A stretch of DNA of 47,721 nucleotides from Bacillota bacterium (GTDB taxonomy: Bacteria > Bacillota > Clostridia > Oscillospirales > Ruminococcaceae). The notes under the pieces are model-generated. The model searched no databases. It was not told where the DNA came from and worked only from the letters and a program-made list of their open reading frames with translations. The stretch is from assembly GCA_023421245.1 (NCBI GenBank), contig JAEZTV010000029.1:1-47721 (forward strand), in the 5' to 3' direction. The position numbers and the translations under genes are program-made. Each line of letters begins with the position of its first letter. Within the stretch, counting starts at the first letter, position 1. Shown here piece by piece: positions 38,573 to 47,389 of this stretch.

Positions 38573-39448
38573 CTATGGTTTTGGGGTTGCGAGTTTGCTT
38601 GTAACCCTTTCATGCACAGCAGGCAGTCCGAGAAAAACAATGTTTTCAAGGATCTCTGCGTGCTGATGCAGCTCCAGCAGCTGATAGGCCTTTGTCAGCT
38701 CTCCATGGGTTAATTGCAAAGAAGCGTGTGCCTGTGTTTGTATCGCGGACAAACAATCATTTGTTAGCTGCGGGTACTGCGTTGAAAGTAAAAAGGGGTT
38801 ATATCTCTTATGCTTATGGTCATCGGCCAGATCGTCTACCGCGTCAATGAGATAAATCCAGCGTCCAAGCAGATATCCAAAACGGGACAGAACCCGCTGC
38901 TGCCGTTCATTGTTTGACAGCATTGTGCATATGGTTGAAAGTAGCTGTGCGGTGGGGTCGGCAGCATCATCAATACTGCGACAGTTTGCTTGTTCCAGTG
39001 CAGCTTGCTGCACCATCATATCGGCAAGGGCGTCATCAAGCACCGGGTGAATGCGTTTTGCGCGATGCCGTGCAGATAGAGTAAAGGGGCGCAGCATGAG
39101 TGACCCAATCTTCTCGAACAATCCGCCATCATGGAGATTATCCTCGTTTTTGTGGTAAACCATCAGCATTGCGGCGCTTGCAGTAAGCTGTAAGGCCTCC
39201 GCGCTTTGGCAGCACATCCGCTTGCGAAAGGGATGCAAAAAGCAACGCTGCATGGCAGCGTGGGTTGTTTGGTCGTTTACTGCAAGCTGCAGTAAGGCGA
39301 GAAAAGCAAAATCGTAGTTTAGGGTAAGGCGCGAAAAGGGACCGAAAGCTCGCCCCAGTTCTTTGCACAGCCCGCAGTAAACAGAACGGTATGTTTCGTA
39401 GTCTTTGATCTTTAATTCCGGTTTTAGCGGTCTGATATACCCAAACAA
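38573..39448 (-). CDS. DUF5685 family protein
   Basis: About 291 residues, almost all helical. The N terminus MFGYIRPLKPELKIKDYETYRSVYCGLCKELGRAFG carries a C-x-x-C (YCGLC) and is the family's usual beginning. This supports the TTG at 39448, preceded by AGGTGATG, rather than the ATG at 39484. Later there is LIDAVDDLADDHKHKRYNPF, an Asp-rich helix reminiscent of the metal-binding DDxxD of isoprenoid synthases; whether it binds metal is unknown. The family has no assigned function. It is the first gene of a minus-strand unit with the J-domain and membrane proteins. Confidence 0.8.
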   Translation of the reverse strand: MFGYIRPLKPELKIKDYETYRSVYCGLCKELGRAFGPFSRLTLNYDFAFLALLQLAVNDQTTHAAMQRCFLHPFRKRMCCQSAEALQLTASAAMLMVYHKNEDNLHDGGLFEKIGSLMLRPFTLSARHRAKRIHPVLDDALADMMVQQAALEQANCRSIDDAADPTAQLLSTICTMLSNNERQQRVLSRFGYLLGRWIYLIDAVDDLADDHKHKRYNPFLLSTQYPQLTNDCLSAIQTQAHASLQLTHGELTKAYQLLELHQHAEILENIVFLGLPAVHERVTSKLATPKP

Positions 39449-39733
39449 TTCATCACCTGAAAGTACCGCGGTACAGATTGGCATAACTATATTAATGCGC
39501 GGAACCTCTGCTTTGATTTTACTGTTTTTTGTTAGCTAATACAATTAAAAAACTGTAAATAATCCTGCTATAGGTCTTTGGCGACAGCATCAACTGTGAA
39601 TTTATCCGGTATTGCTTCTGCTTTGTGTATCTTTTCAATAATTGTATGCTATAAAAGATTGCGTATCTGCGAATTATTTGATACGATATGAAATATTGCC
39701 TTAAATTCGTTTGGTTTGAGAGGATGAACCTGT
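39449..39733. other. Divergent intergenic region before mntP
   Basis: About 285 AT-rich bases. A TATAAA near 39651 is the only promoter-like element on the plus strand. I see no yybP-ykoY (manganese) riboswitch, which often precedes mntP. Confidence 0.4.
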
Positions 39734-40294
39734 GTGAGCGTGTTAACTCTCCTAATTCTGTCTGTAGCGCTTGCGATGGATGCGTTTGCCGTTTCAGTCA
39801 GCAACGGTATATGTTCCACAAAAAAGGGGATTAAATGTGCACTTCCATCCGCGTTTGCATTTGGCGCGGCACAGGGGATTATGCCGGTGCTTGGGTGGTT
39901 TGCGGGTCAAGCGTTTGCATCGGTGATTCAAAGGCTTGACCACTGGATTGCCTTGATTATACTCAGCGCAATCGGTTTTAAAATGATTATCGAAAGCAAA
40001 AAAAAAGGTGATGAATGTGAGGAGGGCAGTGACTGCAGCGCAAAAACCATCTTGATTCAGGCGTTTGCAACCAGTATAGATGCGCTTGCTGTGGGGGTAA
40101 GCCTTGCGGCAATGAACGTGAGCATTATCTATTCTGCATCAACTATTGCTGCAATCACCTTCGTTTTGTGCTTGATTGGCGCGTGCCTTGGCAACCGAAT
40201 CGGCGGTCTGCTTAAGGATAAGGCAGAGATTTTTGGCGGGGTAGTACTTATTCTGGTTGGTGTAAAGATATTTATCGAGCATACATTTTTTTAG
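39734..40294 (+). CDS. mntP: Manganese efflux pump MntP
   Basis: A 186-residue protein with six predicted helices in two repeated halves. Each half has the conserved acidic motif of the family: AMDAFAVSVSNG at about 14-25 and SIDALAVGVSLA near 117-128. It exports excess Mn2+. The short charged loop between halves (ESKKKGDECEEGSDCSAK) has two cysteines. The start is GTG at 39734, with GAGAGG about a dozen bases upstream. It is a single-gene unit followed by a GC-rich hairpin. Confidence 0.92.
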   Translation: MSVLTLLILSVALAMDAFAVSVSNGICSTKKGIKCALPSAFAFGAAQGIMPVLGWFAGQAFASVIQRLDHWIALIILSAIGFKMIIESKKKGDECEEGSDCSAKTILIQAFATSIDALAVGVSLAAMNVSIIYSASTIAAITFVLCLIGACLGNRIGGLLKDKAEIFGGVVLILVGVKIFIEHTFF

Positions 40295-40306
40295 CATAAT
40301 AACTAA

Positions 40307-40359
40307 ACAGCGCGGGGGTTACTTTGGCTGAAAAGGCATTGACGAAACGCCCGCGCTGT
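40307..40359 (+). terminator. Hairpin after mntP
   Basis: ACAGCGCGGG (40307-40316) pairs with CCCGCGCTGT (40350-40359) around a 33-base loop. It is stable but lacks a clear T run, so it is a probable, not certain, terminator. Confidence 0.6.
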
Positions 40360-40500
40360 CGTATTATTAAAACATTGCATCGCTTTAAAGCGCAACACTT
40401 TAAACTGATAAAAAGGCTGTTGTACCAATGAAATGGTATATGGGGCGGTCGTTTTGGGTTTTGTGTAATGATGTATCATGACAGGATGGGGAGATTTATC

Positions 40501-42009
40501 ATGGCAATATGGATTTGTGTCTCAATCTACTTTTTGCTTATGCTAATTGTAGGTATTGTAAGTGTCAGAAGGGCAAACTCATTGACTGATTTTGTGGTGG
40601 GTGGGCGCAGCGCAGGCCCTTGGCTGAGCGCGTTTGCGTATGGCACTACATATTTTTCGGCTGTTATTTTTATCGGTTACGCAGGCCGCTCCGGCTGGGA
40701 TTTTGGCCTGTGGGCAGTTTTAATTGGCGTCGGTAATGCGCTGATTGGCGCATATCTTGCATGGAGAGTGCTTGCCGAGCGCACCCGTAAAGTAACGCGA
40801 CGCTTAAAGATTAAAACGATGCCTCAGTTTTTTGAAAAACGCTTCTTTAGCAAAAGCATGAAGATATACGCTGCAATCATCATCTTTATCTTTATGACAC
40901 CCTATTCCGCGTCCGTCTACTCGGGCCTTAGTTATCTGTGCGAAAAGGTACTTGGCATCGATTACCATATTGCAATGCTTGGTATTGCGGTCATTGCGGC
41001 GGTGTATTTGGTGGCAGGCGGTTATATTGCATCATTGCAGGCAGATTTAATTCAAGGTGTTATCATGATCGGCGGCGTTATTGCAATGGTATTCTTTATC
41101 ATGCGTTCTGACACGGTCGGTTCATTTGCAAACGGTGTTTCCGGTGTGTATGATATTATGGTGCAGGACGGTATGAACGCATCGGTCTCTCAGACGGCCA
41201 TCGGCGTTATCAGTCTTATTATCCTGACGAGCCTTGGCAGCTGGGGTATGCCTCAGATGATACATAAATTCTACGGTATCGCCGATGAAAAAAGCACAAA
41301 GGCGGGCACCGTTATCTCTACAGTGTTCTGCGCGATTATTGCGGTGAGTGCATACTTCGTCGGTTCCTTAACCCGCCTTTTCTTCGCGGAGGTTCCTGTG
41401 GTAAACGGCATCAAAAACTATGATGTTATGGTCCCCGAAATTCTGGTTTCATCCCTTCCCGCGGTACTGCTTGGCGTAATACTGGTTTTAGTGCTGTCCG
41501 CGTCGGTTTCTACGCTTTCCGGCATTACGCTGACATCTTGTTCGGCATTCTCCCTTGACCTTGTGCAGGCAACCCTGCTTCCTAACATGAGCAAGAAAAC
41601 CACGCTGCTTGTAACAAGGCTGCTCTGTCTTTTATTTATAGCGGCATCCTATTTAATTGCGTCGTTTAAATCACCCATCCTTACGCTTATGGCGTTTTCA
41701 TGGGGCAGTGTTGCGGGAGCCTTCCTTGCACCGTACCTGCTTTCACTCTATTGGAAGGGACTCAATAACACCGGTGCCTGGGCGGGCCTGATTACCGGAC
41801 CGCTCGTTTGTGTTACGCTTGCGGTGCTTTCGGGCTTTAACTCAGCAAATTCCGCCGTGTTTGGAGTAATCTCGATTGCGGCTTCCTTTGCGGCTTGTTT
41901 TGTTGGCAGCAAGCTTGGCCGAAAGGATACCCCCGAGGAGATTACCGCAAAAGACCAGTTCTATGACAATAGCTTTTCGTTGCAGACGGCTGACACGGCA
42001 AACGTATAA
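40501..42009 (+). CDS. Sodium:solute symporter (SSS/SLC5 family)
   Basis: A 502-residue transporter with about 13 helices and the LeuT-like inverted-repeat layout of the SSS family. Typical family segments are DFVVGGRSAGPWLSAFAYGTTYFSAVIFIGYAG at the first core helices, LVAGGYIASLQADLIQGVIMIGG and LGSWGMPQMIHKFY. GGGGAG eight bases upstream favours the ATG at 40501 over the frame start at 40468. It ends at its own terminator, 220 bases before the paaK-iorAB-paaK cluster. It may import an organic acid or aromatic substrate for that cluster, but family members carry very different solutes. Confidence 0.88.
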   Translation: MAIWICVSIYFLLMLIVGIVSVRRANSLTDFVVGGRSAGPWLSAFAYGTTYFSAVIFIGYAGRSGWDFGLWAVLIGVGNALIGAYLAWRVLAERTRKVTRRLKIKTMPQFFEKRFFSKSMKIYAAIIIFIFMTPYSASVYSGLSYLCEKVLGIDYHIAMLGIAVIAAVYLVAGGYIASLQADLIQGVIMIGGVIAMVFFIMRSDTVGSFANGVSGVYDIMVQDGMNASVSQTAIGVISLIILTSLGSWGMPQMIHKFYGIADEKSTKAGTVISTVFCAIIAVSAYFVGSLTRLFFAEVPVVNGIKNYDVMVPEILVSSLPAVLLGVILVLVLSASVSTLSGITLTSCSAFSLDLVQATLLPNMSKKTTLLVTRLLCLLFIAASYLIASFKSPILTLMAFSWGSVAGAFLAPYLLSLYWKGLNNTGAWAGLITGPLVCVTLAVLSGFNSANSAVFGVISIAASFAACFVGSKLGRKDTPEEITAKDQFYDNSFSLQTADTANV

Positions 42010-42044
42010 TTATCATTTACAATTCAGCGTATTTACGGCATAAT

Positions 42045-42080
42045 AATACTAAACTGTCCGGCTTCGGGTGGTTTAGTATT
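42045..42080 (+). terminator. Terminator of the symporter gene
   Basis: AATACTAAAC (42045-42054) pairs with GTTTAGTATT (42071-42080), extended inside by CCG-GCTT-CGG. Confidence 0.85.
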
Positions 42081-42229
42081 GTGTCGTTTAATAGGATTGC
42101 ATGTAATATAGGAATTACGATAGGCTCACACCACTCGCTTAAGAGGCAAAAGACGCCGCGGCAATCTGTATCATGGGTTGAGAGATATCTTATGCGGCAT
42201 CCAACCCAAAGAAAGGACATGGTTTACTT
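42081..42229 (+). promoter_or_regulatory. Structured leader of the paaK-iorAB cluster
   Basis: The 150 bases before paaK contain a TAATAT -10-like box near 42105 without a good -35. A hairpin (TGGGTTG at 42175-42181 paired with CAACCCA at 42206-42212) ends just before AAAGGA. I recognise no riboswitch or T-box. Confidence 0.4.
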
Positions 42230-43546
42230 ATGTTTTGGCAAAAGGATATTGAAACACTAAAGAGGAAGGAGCTCGATGAGGTTCAGCTTTCGCGCCTGAA
42301 GTGGATTGTTAACCATTGCTATCAATCCGTGCCGCTTTACCGAAAAAAACTTGACGAGGCGGGCTTCCATCCCGATAAATTAAGGACATTGAGCGACCTG
42401 CAGCATATTCCCCTTACCACCAAGGAGGATATCCGCGACACCTACCCCTTTGGGATGTTTGCGTCACCCATGAACAAGATTGTGCGTATTCATGCCTCCT
42501 CCGGAACAACTGGCAAGCCCACTGTGGTGGGGTATACCAAGAGCGATTTAAAGAACTGGAGCGACATTGTTGCCCGTCTTTGCGTTGCGGGTGGTGCAAG
42601 CGAAGATGATATTGTACATATTGCCTTTAGTTATGGCTTGTTCACAGGTGCCTTGGGTCTTCATTACGGGCTTGAAACCCTGGGTGCAACGATTGTTCCT
42701 ACCTCGAGTGGAAATACCGAGAAAAACCTGATGCTGATGAAGGACTTTGGCGCAACGGCATTGGTTTCAACGCCATCCTATGCTTTGTATATGTCAGAGG
42801 TGGCACGCGAGCTTGGACTGAAGAAAGAGGATTTTAAAATACGCCTTGGGCTGTTTGGCTCCGAGGGCTGCACGCCCGAAATGCGTGACAAGATAGAGGA
42901 TGTTTGGGGGCTGTTTGCCACCGATAACTACGGTATGAGCGAGCTGATGGGCCCGGGTGTTGCGGGTGAGTGTCAATACCGTGTGGGGATGCATGTGGCG
43001 GAAGATCACTTTATCCCCGAAATTATCGACAGCAAAACAGGGGAAGTTCTGGGTGAGGGCGAAGTTGGTGAGCTGATTATTACCACCATATCCAAGGAAG
43101 GCTTTCCGGTTCTGCGTTACCGTACCAAGGATATTACACGCCTGCATTACGATGTATGCGCCTGCGGCAGAACCCACGTTCGCATGGATAAGATTATGGG
43201 CCGTACCGATGATATGCTGAAAATCCGCGGCGTGAACGTATTCCCGTCACAGATTGAAAGCGTTTTGGTTTCCTGCCCGCAGGTGGGCGGACATTATCAG
43301 TTGATTGTACGCCGTGAAGGCTACATGGATACGCTTGAGGTTAAGGTCGAGTTAATGGATACCTCACTGCTGGAAAAATATTCGGAGCTTGAGAAGCTGC
43401 AAAGAAGCATTAACTCAAAGATTAAAACCGTGCTGGGTATCGACGCAAAGGTGTCACTGGTTGAACCAAAGTCGCTGGAGCGGTTTCAGGGCAAGGCAAA
43501 ACGCGTAATTGATCTGCGCAATACTAAGGAGGAAGCTCATCAGTGA
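42230..43546 (+). CDS. Phenylacetate-CoA ligase (arylacetate-CoA ligase), copy 1
   Basis: A 438-residue AMP-forming acyl-CoA ligase of the PaaK branch of the ANL superfamily. The ATP/AMP loop is HASSGTTGKPTVVGYT at about 87-102, YGMSELMGPGVAGEC is motif A5, YRTKDITRL is A7, GRTDDMLKIRGVNVFPSQIE is A8, and the conserved late lysine lies in FQGKAKRVIDL. Next to iorAB it probably handles phenylacetate, indoleacetate or hydroxyphenylacetate, making the CoA ester or, run backwards, making ATP from IOR products. The start is ATG, though AAAGGA is a rather long 12 bases away. The stop overlaps iorA by four bases. Exact specificity is unknown. Confidence 0.9.
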   Translation: MFWQKDIETLKRKELDEVQLSRLKWIVNHCYQSVPLYRKKLDEAGFHPDKLRTLSDLQHIPLTTKEDIRDTYPFGMFASPMNKIVRIHASSGTTGKPTVVGYTKSDLKNWSDIVARLCVAGGASEDDIVHIAFSYGLFTGALGLHYGLETLGATIVPTSSGNTEKNLMLMKDFGATALVSTPSYALYMSEVARELGLKKEDFKIRLGLFGSEGCTPEMRDKIEDVWGLFATDNYGMSELMGPGVAGECQYRVGMHVAEDHFIPEIIDSKTGEVLGEGEVGELIITTISKEGFPVLRYRTKDITRLHYDVCACGRTHVRMDKIMGRTDDMLKIRGVNVFPSQIESVLVSCPQVGGHYQLIVRREGYMDTLEVKVELMDTSLLEKYSELEKLQRSINSKIKTVLGIDAKVSLVEPKSLERFQGKAKRVIDLRNTKEEAHQ

Positions 43547-45285
43547 AAGGACTTATGCTAGGAAATGAGGCAGTTGCAAGAGGTCTGTACGAGGCGGGGG
43601 TTACGGTAATCTCCAGCTACCCCGGTACGCCCAGTACAGAGATTACCGAGCACGCCTGTAAATATGAAGAGATATACAGCGAATGGGCACCCAACGAAAA
43701 GGTTGCGCTTGAGGTTGCCTTGGGTGCGTCAATCGGCGGCGCGCGCGCCTTTTGCGCAATGAAGCATGTAGGGCTTAATGTTGCGGCTGACCCCTTGTTT
43801 ACCGCGTCGTATACGGGAGTTAACGCAGGGCTTGTGATTGGCGTTGCGGATGACCCCGGCATGCACTCATCCCAAAATGAGCAGGATTCGCGGCACTACG
43901 CATTGGCATCCAAGCTGCCGATGCTCGAACCGAGCGATTCCGCTGAATGTAAAGAGTTCACAAAGCTTGCCTACGAGCTTTCGGAACAGTATGATACCCC
44001 CGTGCTGCTGCGGTTGAGCACAAGGGTATCTCATTCTCAAAGTGTTCTCAAAACCACCGAAAGACCAAATATTACCCTCAAAGAATACAAAAAGGATCCT
44101 GCCAAATATGTTATGATGCCTTCGTATGCAAAGGCAAAACATGTGGTAGTGGAAGCACGGACCATAAAACTGACGGAATACGCAGAAAGCGCCTCAATTA
44201 ACACGGTGGAATACAACGACACATCGGTTGGAATTATTACCTCGGGTGTCGCGTATCAATATGCAAAGGAGGCAATGGGGGATAAGGCAAGCTATTTAAA
44301 GCTTGGTATGGTGTACCCGCTGCCCCAAAGATTGATTGCAGAGTTTGCAAGTAAGGTTGATAAGCTGTATGTAGTGGAGGAACTTGATGATTTTATCGAG
44401 ACCCACTGCAAAAAGCTTGGCACCCCCGTAACGGGCAAGGAGATATTCCCACTGATCGGCGAATACTCGCAGCGTTTGATTCGTGAGAAGCTGCTGGGTG
44501 TGACGGTAAACAGCAAATCGTTTGATGAAACTGTTCCGGTGCGTCCGCCGGTGATGTGCCCCGGCTGCCCGCACAGAGGACTGTTTTATTCGCTTAACAA
44601 GCTGGGCGTTACCGTGTTTGGCGACATTGGGTGCTATACGCTAGGCGCGGCGCCGCCGTTAAATGCGCTGGATACCACCATCTGCATGGGTGCGTCAATC
44701 TCCGGTCTGCATGGCTTTAACAAGGCACGCGGCAAAGAGAGCGCCAAGAAGAGTGTTGCTGTAATCGGTGATTCTACGTTTATGCATTCGGGTGTGACCG
44801 GCCTGATTGATATCGCATATAATCAGGGCGTTTCCACCGTACTGATACTGGACAACTCGATTACCGGTATGACGGGGCATCAGCAAAACCCGACGACCGG
44901 CTTTACCATAAAAGGCGACCCAACGGCCAAGATTAGCATTGAGAAAATTTGTGAGGCGGTTGGCATCAACCGTGTTCGCATTGTGGACCCCAACCATGTG
45001 AAGAATGTTGTTGCAGTCATCGCAGAGGAGCTTGAGGTAGAGGAGCCGTCGGTTGTGATTGCGCGTCGTCCCTGCGCGCTGCTGAAATCCGTGCGCCGCG
45101 GCAAACCGTTTACCGTAGACCGTGATAAATGCCGCAACTGCGGCGTCTGCTTTAAGATTGGATGCCCGTGCATCAGCAAGGTGGATGGCAAGGCTTCGAT
45201 TGACCGGACGTTGTGCTTTGGCTGCGGCTTATGTGCAAGCCTATGCCCGTTCGGTGCAATGGCAGTGGAAAAGGACAGTGACTAG
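43543..45285 (+). CDS. iorA: Indolepyruvate:ferredoxin oxidoreductase, alpha subunit
   Basis: A 580-residue TPP-dependent subunit. The N-terminal pyrimidine domain starts LMLGNEAVARGLYEAGVTVISSYPGTPSTEI. The TPP-binding domain has CPGCPHRGLFYSLN and then GDIGCYTLG and GDSTFMHSG...NSITGMTGHQQNP, the Mg2+-diphosphate motif. The C terminus carries two [4Fe-4S] clusters (CRNCGVCFKIGCPC and CFGCGLCASLCPFG). With IorB it converts indolepyruvate, phenylpyruvate or hydroxyphenylpyruvate plus CoA to the arylacetyl-CoA, CO2 and reduced ferredoxin. GTG start overlapping the paaK stop, with AAGGAGG ten bases upstream. In this cluster it belongs to aromatic amino acid fermentation. Confidence 0.94.
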   Translation: MKGLMLGNEAVARGLYEAGVTVISSYPGTPSTEITEHACKYEEIYSEWAPNEKVALEVALGASIGGARAFCAMKHVGLNVAADPLFTASYTGVNAGLVIGVADDPGMHSSQNEQDSRHYALASKLPMLEPSDSAECKEFTKLAYELSEQYDTPVLLRLSTRVSHSQSVLKTTERPNITLKEYKKDPAKYVMMPSYAKAKHVVVEARTIKLTEYAESASINTVEYNDTSVGIITSGVAYQYAKEAMGDKASYLKLGMVYPLPQRLIAEFASKVDKLYVVEELDDFIETHCKKLGTPVTGKEIFPLIGEYSQRLIREKLLGVTVNSKSFDETVPVRPPVMCPGCPHRGLFYSLNKLGVTVFGDIGCYTLGAAPPLNALDTTICMGASISGLHGFNKARGKESAKKSVAVIGDSTFMHSGVTGLIDIAYNQGVSTVLILDNSITGMTGHQQNPTTGFTIKGDPTAKISIEKICEAVGINRVRIVDPNHVKNVVAVIAEELEVEEPSVVIARRPCALLKSVRRGKPFTVDRDKCRNCGVCFKIGCPCISKVDGKASIDRTLCFGCGLCASLCPFGAMAVEKDSD

Positions 45286-45369
45286 TACATACCAAATAAC
45301 ATACAAAGATTCTATCGCTGTTAAGCGGTGCGAATGTTCCAAGCTGTTCAGGGGAAAGGAATGATAATT

Positions 45370-45963
45370 TTGGCAAATGAAAATAGAAGCATTATGATCG
45401 TTGGTGTCGGTGGACAGGGCTCGCTGCTTGCCAGTAAGCTGCTCGGGCATGTACTGCTTGCTAAGGGATATGATGTAAAGGTATCTGAGGTACACGGTAT
45501 GTCGCAGCGCGGCGGCTCGGTGGTTACCTATGTAAAGTACGGCGATAAGGTGTATTCACCGACAGTGGAACTGGGAGAAGCGGACTTGATTATCTCGTTT
45601 GAGCTGTTGGAAGCTGCCCGTTATGTACCTTATCTTAAAGAGAATGCTACCATTATTGTAAATGCTCAGCGCATCGACCCCATGCCGGTTATTACAGGTG
45701 CCGCTGCTTACCCAGGCAATATTGTGGAAAAGATCAGGGCAATGGGGATTCATATTGCGGATGTCAATGCATTGGAACTGGCACTGCAGGCAGGTAACGC
45801 CAAGGCGGTAAATGTTGTGCTGATGGGCGTACTGTCCAACTATATGGATATTGACGCATCGGTGTGGCGAACAGCGATTGACGAATGTGTTCCCGAGCGT
45901 TTTCGAGAGATTAACCACAAGGCGTTTGAAATAGGCAAGAATACAAAGGTTACCGTACAATAA
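45370..45963 (+). CDS. iorB: Indolepyruvate:ferredoxin oxidoreductase, beta subunit
   Basis: About 197 residues of the gamma/beta-type subunit of 2-oxoacid:ferredoxin oxidoreductases. Conserved features are IMIVGVGGQGSLLASKLLG near the N terminus, SEVHGMSQRGGSVVTYVKYG and EADLIISFELLEAARYV. It completes the TPP enzyme and binds CoA. A TTG at 45370 lies nine bases after AAAGGA; an ATG at 45361 directly abuts it but could use GGGG instead. The frame is open to 45328. The gene is 84 bases after iorA and 26 bases before the second ligase. Confidence 0.92.
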   Translation: MANENRSIMIVGVGGQGSLLASKLLGHVLLAKGYDVKVSEVHGMSQRGGSVVTYVKYGDKVYSPTVELGEADLIISFELLEAARYVPYLKENATIIVNAQRIDPMPVITGAAAYPGNIVEKIRAMGIHIADVNALELALQAGNAKAVNVVLMGVLSNYMDIDASVWRTAIDECVPERFREINHKAFEIGKNTKVTVQ

Positions 45964-45989
45964 CATCCAGTTTGAGGGGGAACATCTAG

Positions 45990-47297
45990 ATGTGTGAACA
46001 TTACCTAACGCCAGAGATTGAAACCGCACCGCAGCATGAGCTGCGCAGTCTGCAATCGCTTAGACTTTCGCAGACAATTCGTAAGGTGTATGAGAACGTA
46101 CCCTACTATAAGGCAAAAATGGATGAGGCAGGTGTTGCTCCGGCGGATATACAAACGGTGGAGGACCTTGCAAAGCTGCCGTTTACCGTGAAACAGGATC
46201 TGCGCGACAACTACCCTTATGGGATGTTTGCGGTGCCGATGGACCAGATTGTGCGTATCCACGCGTCTTCGGGCACAACCGGAAAGCAAACGGTAGTGGG
46301 ATATACGCAAAACGACATTGATGTGTGGAGTGAAATTACCGCACGTTCTCTGGTTGCGGCCGGGGCCTCGCCTAAGGATTTTGTACACATTGCGTACGGC
46401 TACGGCTTGTTTACGGGTGGCCTGGGCATGCACTACGGTGCCGAGGAGCTGGGCGCGTCGGTTATTCCGGTATCCACCGGCAACACGCAGCGCCAGATTC
46501 AGATTATGCTTGATTACGGCTCGTCTATTCTATGTGCAACGCCAAGTTATGCGTTATTCTTGGGGGAAACACTTCGGGATATGGGGCATGATAAATCGAA
46601 ACTCAGTCTGAAAGCAGGCATCTTTGGCGCAGAGCCTTGGACCGAAAACATGCGCAAGGAGATAGAGGCTCTCTTGGGTATTAAGGCCTATGATATCTAC
46701 GGACTTTCGGAGGTAATGGGGCCGGGAGTTTCGTTTGAATGCAGCGAGCAGAGCGGTATGCATATCAATGAGGATCATTTTATTGCCGAGATTATCGATC
46801 CCGATACGGGTGAGGTTTTGCCCGAGGGAGCACAAGGTGAGCTGGTGTTTACCGCGATAACCAAGGAAGCCCTGCCGCTTATCCGCTACAGAACAAGGGA
46901 CATTGCCACACTAACACACAAAGCCTGCTCCTGCGGCAGAACGTTTGTTAAGATGACAAAGCCCTGCGGCAGAACCGACGATATGCTCATCATCCGCGGG
47001 GTTAACGTATTCCCCTCACAGGTAGAAAGCGTACTGCTTTCTCTTGGACAGACTGCGCCGCATTATTTGCTGATTGTAGACCGGGTTGGTAACCTTGACA
47101 CGCTTGAGATACAGGTTGAGATGTCAAACGAGATGTTCTCAGACGCGGTAAGATATATAGAGGAGCAGGAAAGAAAGATTCGTGCCGCGGTGGAGGCAAC
47201 ACTTGGGATATCTGCTAAGGTGCGCCTTGTGGAACCGAAATCCATTGCGCGCAGCGAAGGCAAGGCAAAGCGTGTCATTGATAACCGCAAGGTGTAA
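45990..47297 (+). CDS. Phenylacetate-CoA ligase (arylacetate-CoA ligase), copy 2
   Basis: A 435-residue homologue of the ligase at 42230, with the same motifs: HASSGTTGKQTVVGYT near 88-103, YGLSEVMGPGVSFEC, YRTRDIATL and GRTDDMLIIRGVNVFPSQVE. It differs in the acyl pocket region (for example GAEPWTENMR in place of GSEGCTPEMR), which suggests a different aryl or acyl substrate. GAGGGGG precedes the ATG. It is the last gene of the cluster and is followed by the palindromic repeat block; no separate terminator is seen before it. Confidence 0.9.
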   Translation: MCEHYLTPEIETAPQHELRSLQSLRLSQTIRKVYENVPYYKAKMDEAGVAPADIQTVEDLAKLPFTVKQDLRDNYPYGMFAVPMDQIVRIHASSGTTGKQTVVGYTQNDIDVWSEITARSLVAAGASPKDFVHIAYGYGLFTGGLGMHYGAEELGASVIPVSTGNTQRQIQIMLDYGSSILCATPSYALFLGETLRDMGHDKSKLSLKAGIFGAEPWTENMRKEIEALLGIKAYDIYGLSEVMGPGVSFECSEQSGMHINEDHFIAEIIDPDTGEVLPEGAQGELVFTAITKEALPLIRYRTRDIATLTHKACSCGRTFVKMTKPCGRTDDMLIIRGVNVFPSQVESVLLSLGQTAPHYLLIVDRVGNLDTLEIQVEMSNEMFSDAVRYIEEQERKIRAAVEATLGISAKVRLVEPKSIARSEGKAKRVIDNRKV

Positions 47298-47389
47298 TAG
47301 TTTGTAATGCCCACTCGTATAGCCTAAAAATCTGTGGTATACTAAAACTGGGGTAAAATAAATCCATAATGGCTGATGTGCGGCACAGT
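47298..47389. other. Short interval before the terminal repeat
   Basis: No gene or clear terminator. GGTATACTAAAA near 47337 resembles the GGTATAAT elements that recur in the adjoining repeat. Confidence 0.4.

Noticed and set aside
39541..39733. yybP-ykoY manganese riboswitch before mntP
   Set aside because: Expected from other genomes, but I could not find its conserved core here.
42110..42229. T-box or amino-acid riboswitch before paaK
   Set aside because: CGCCGCGGC is only superficially like the T-box sequence, and no terminator follows.
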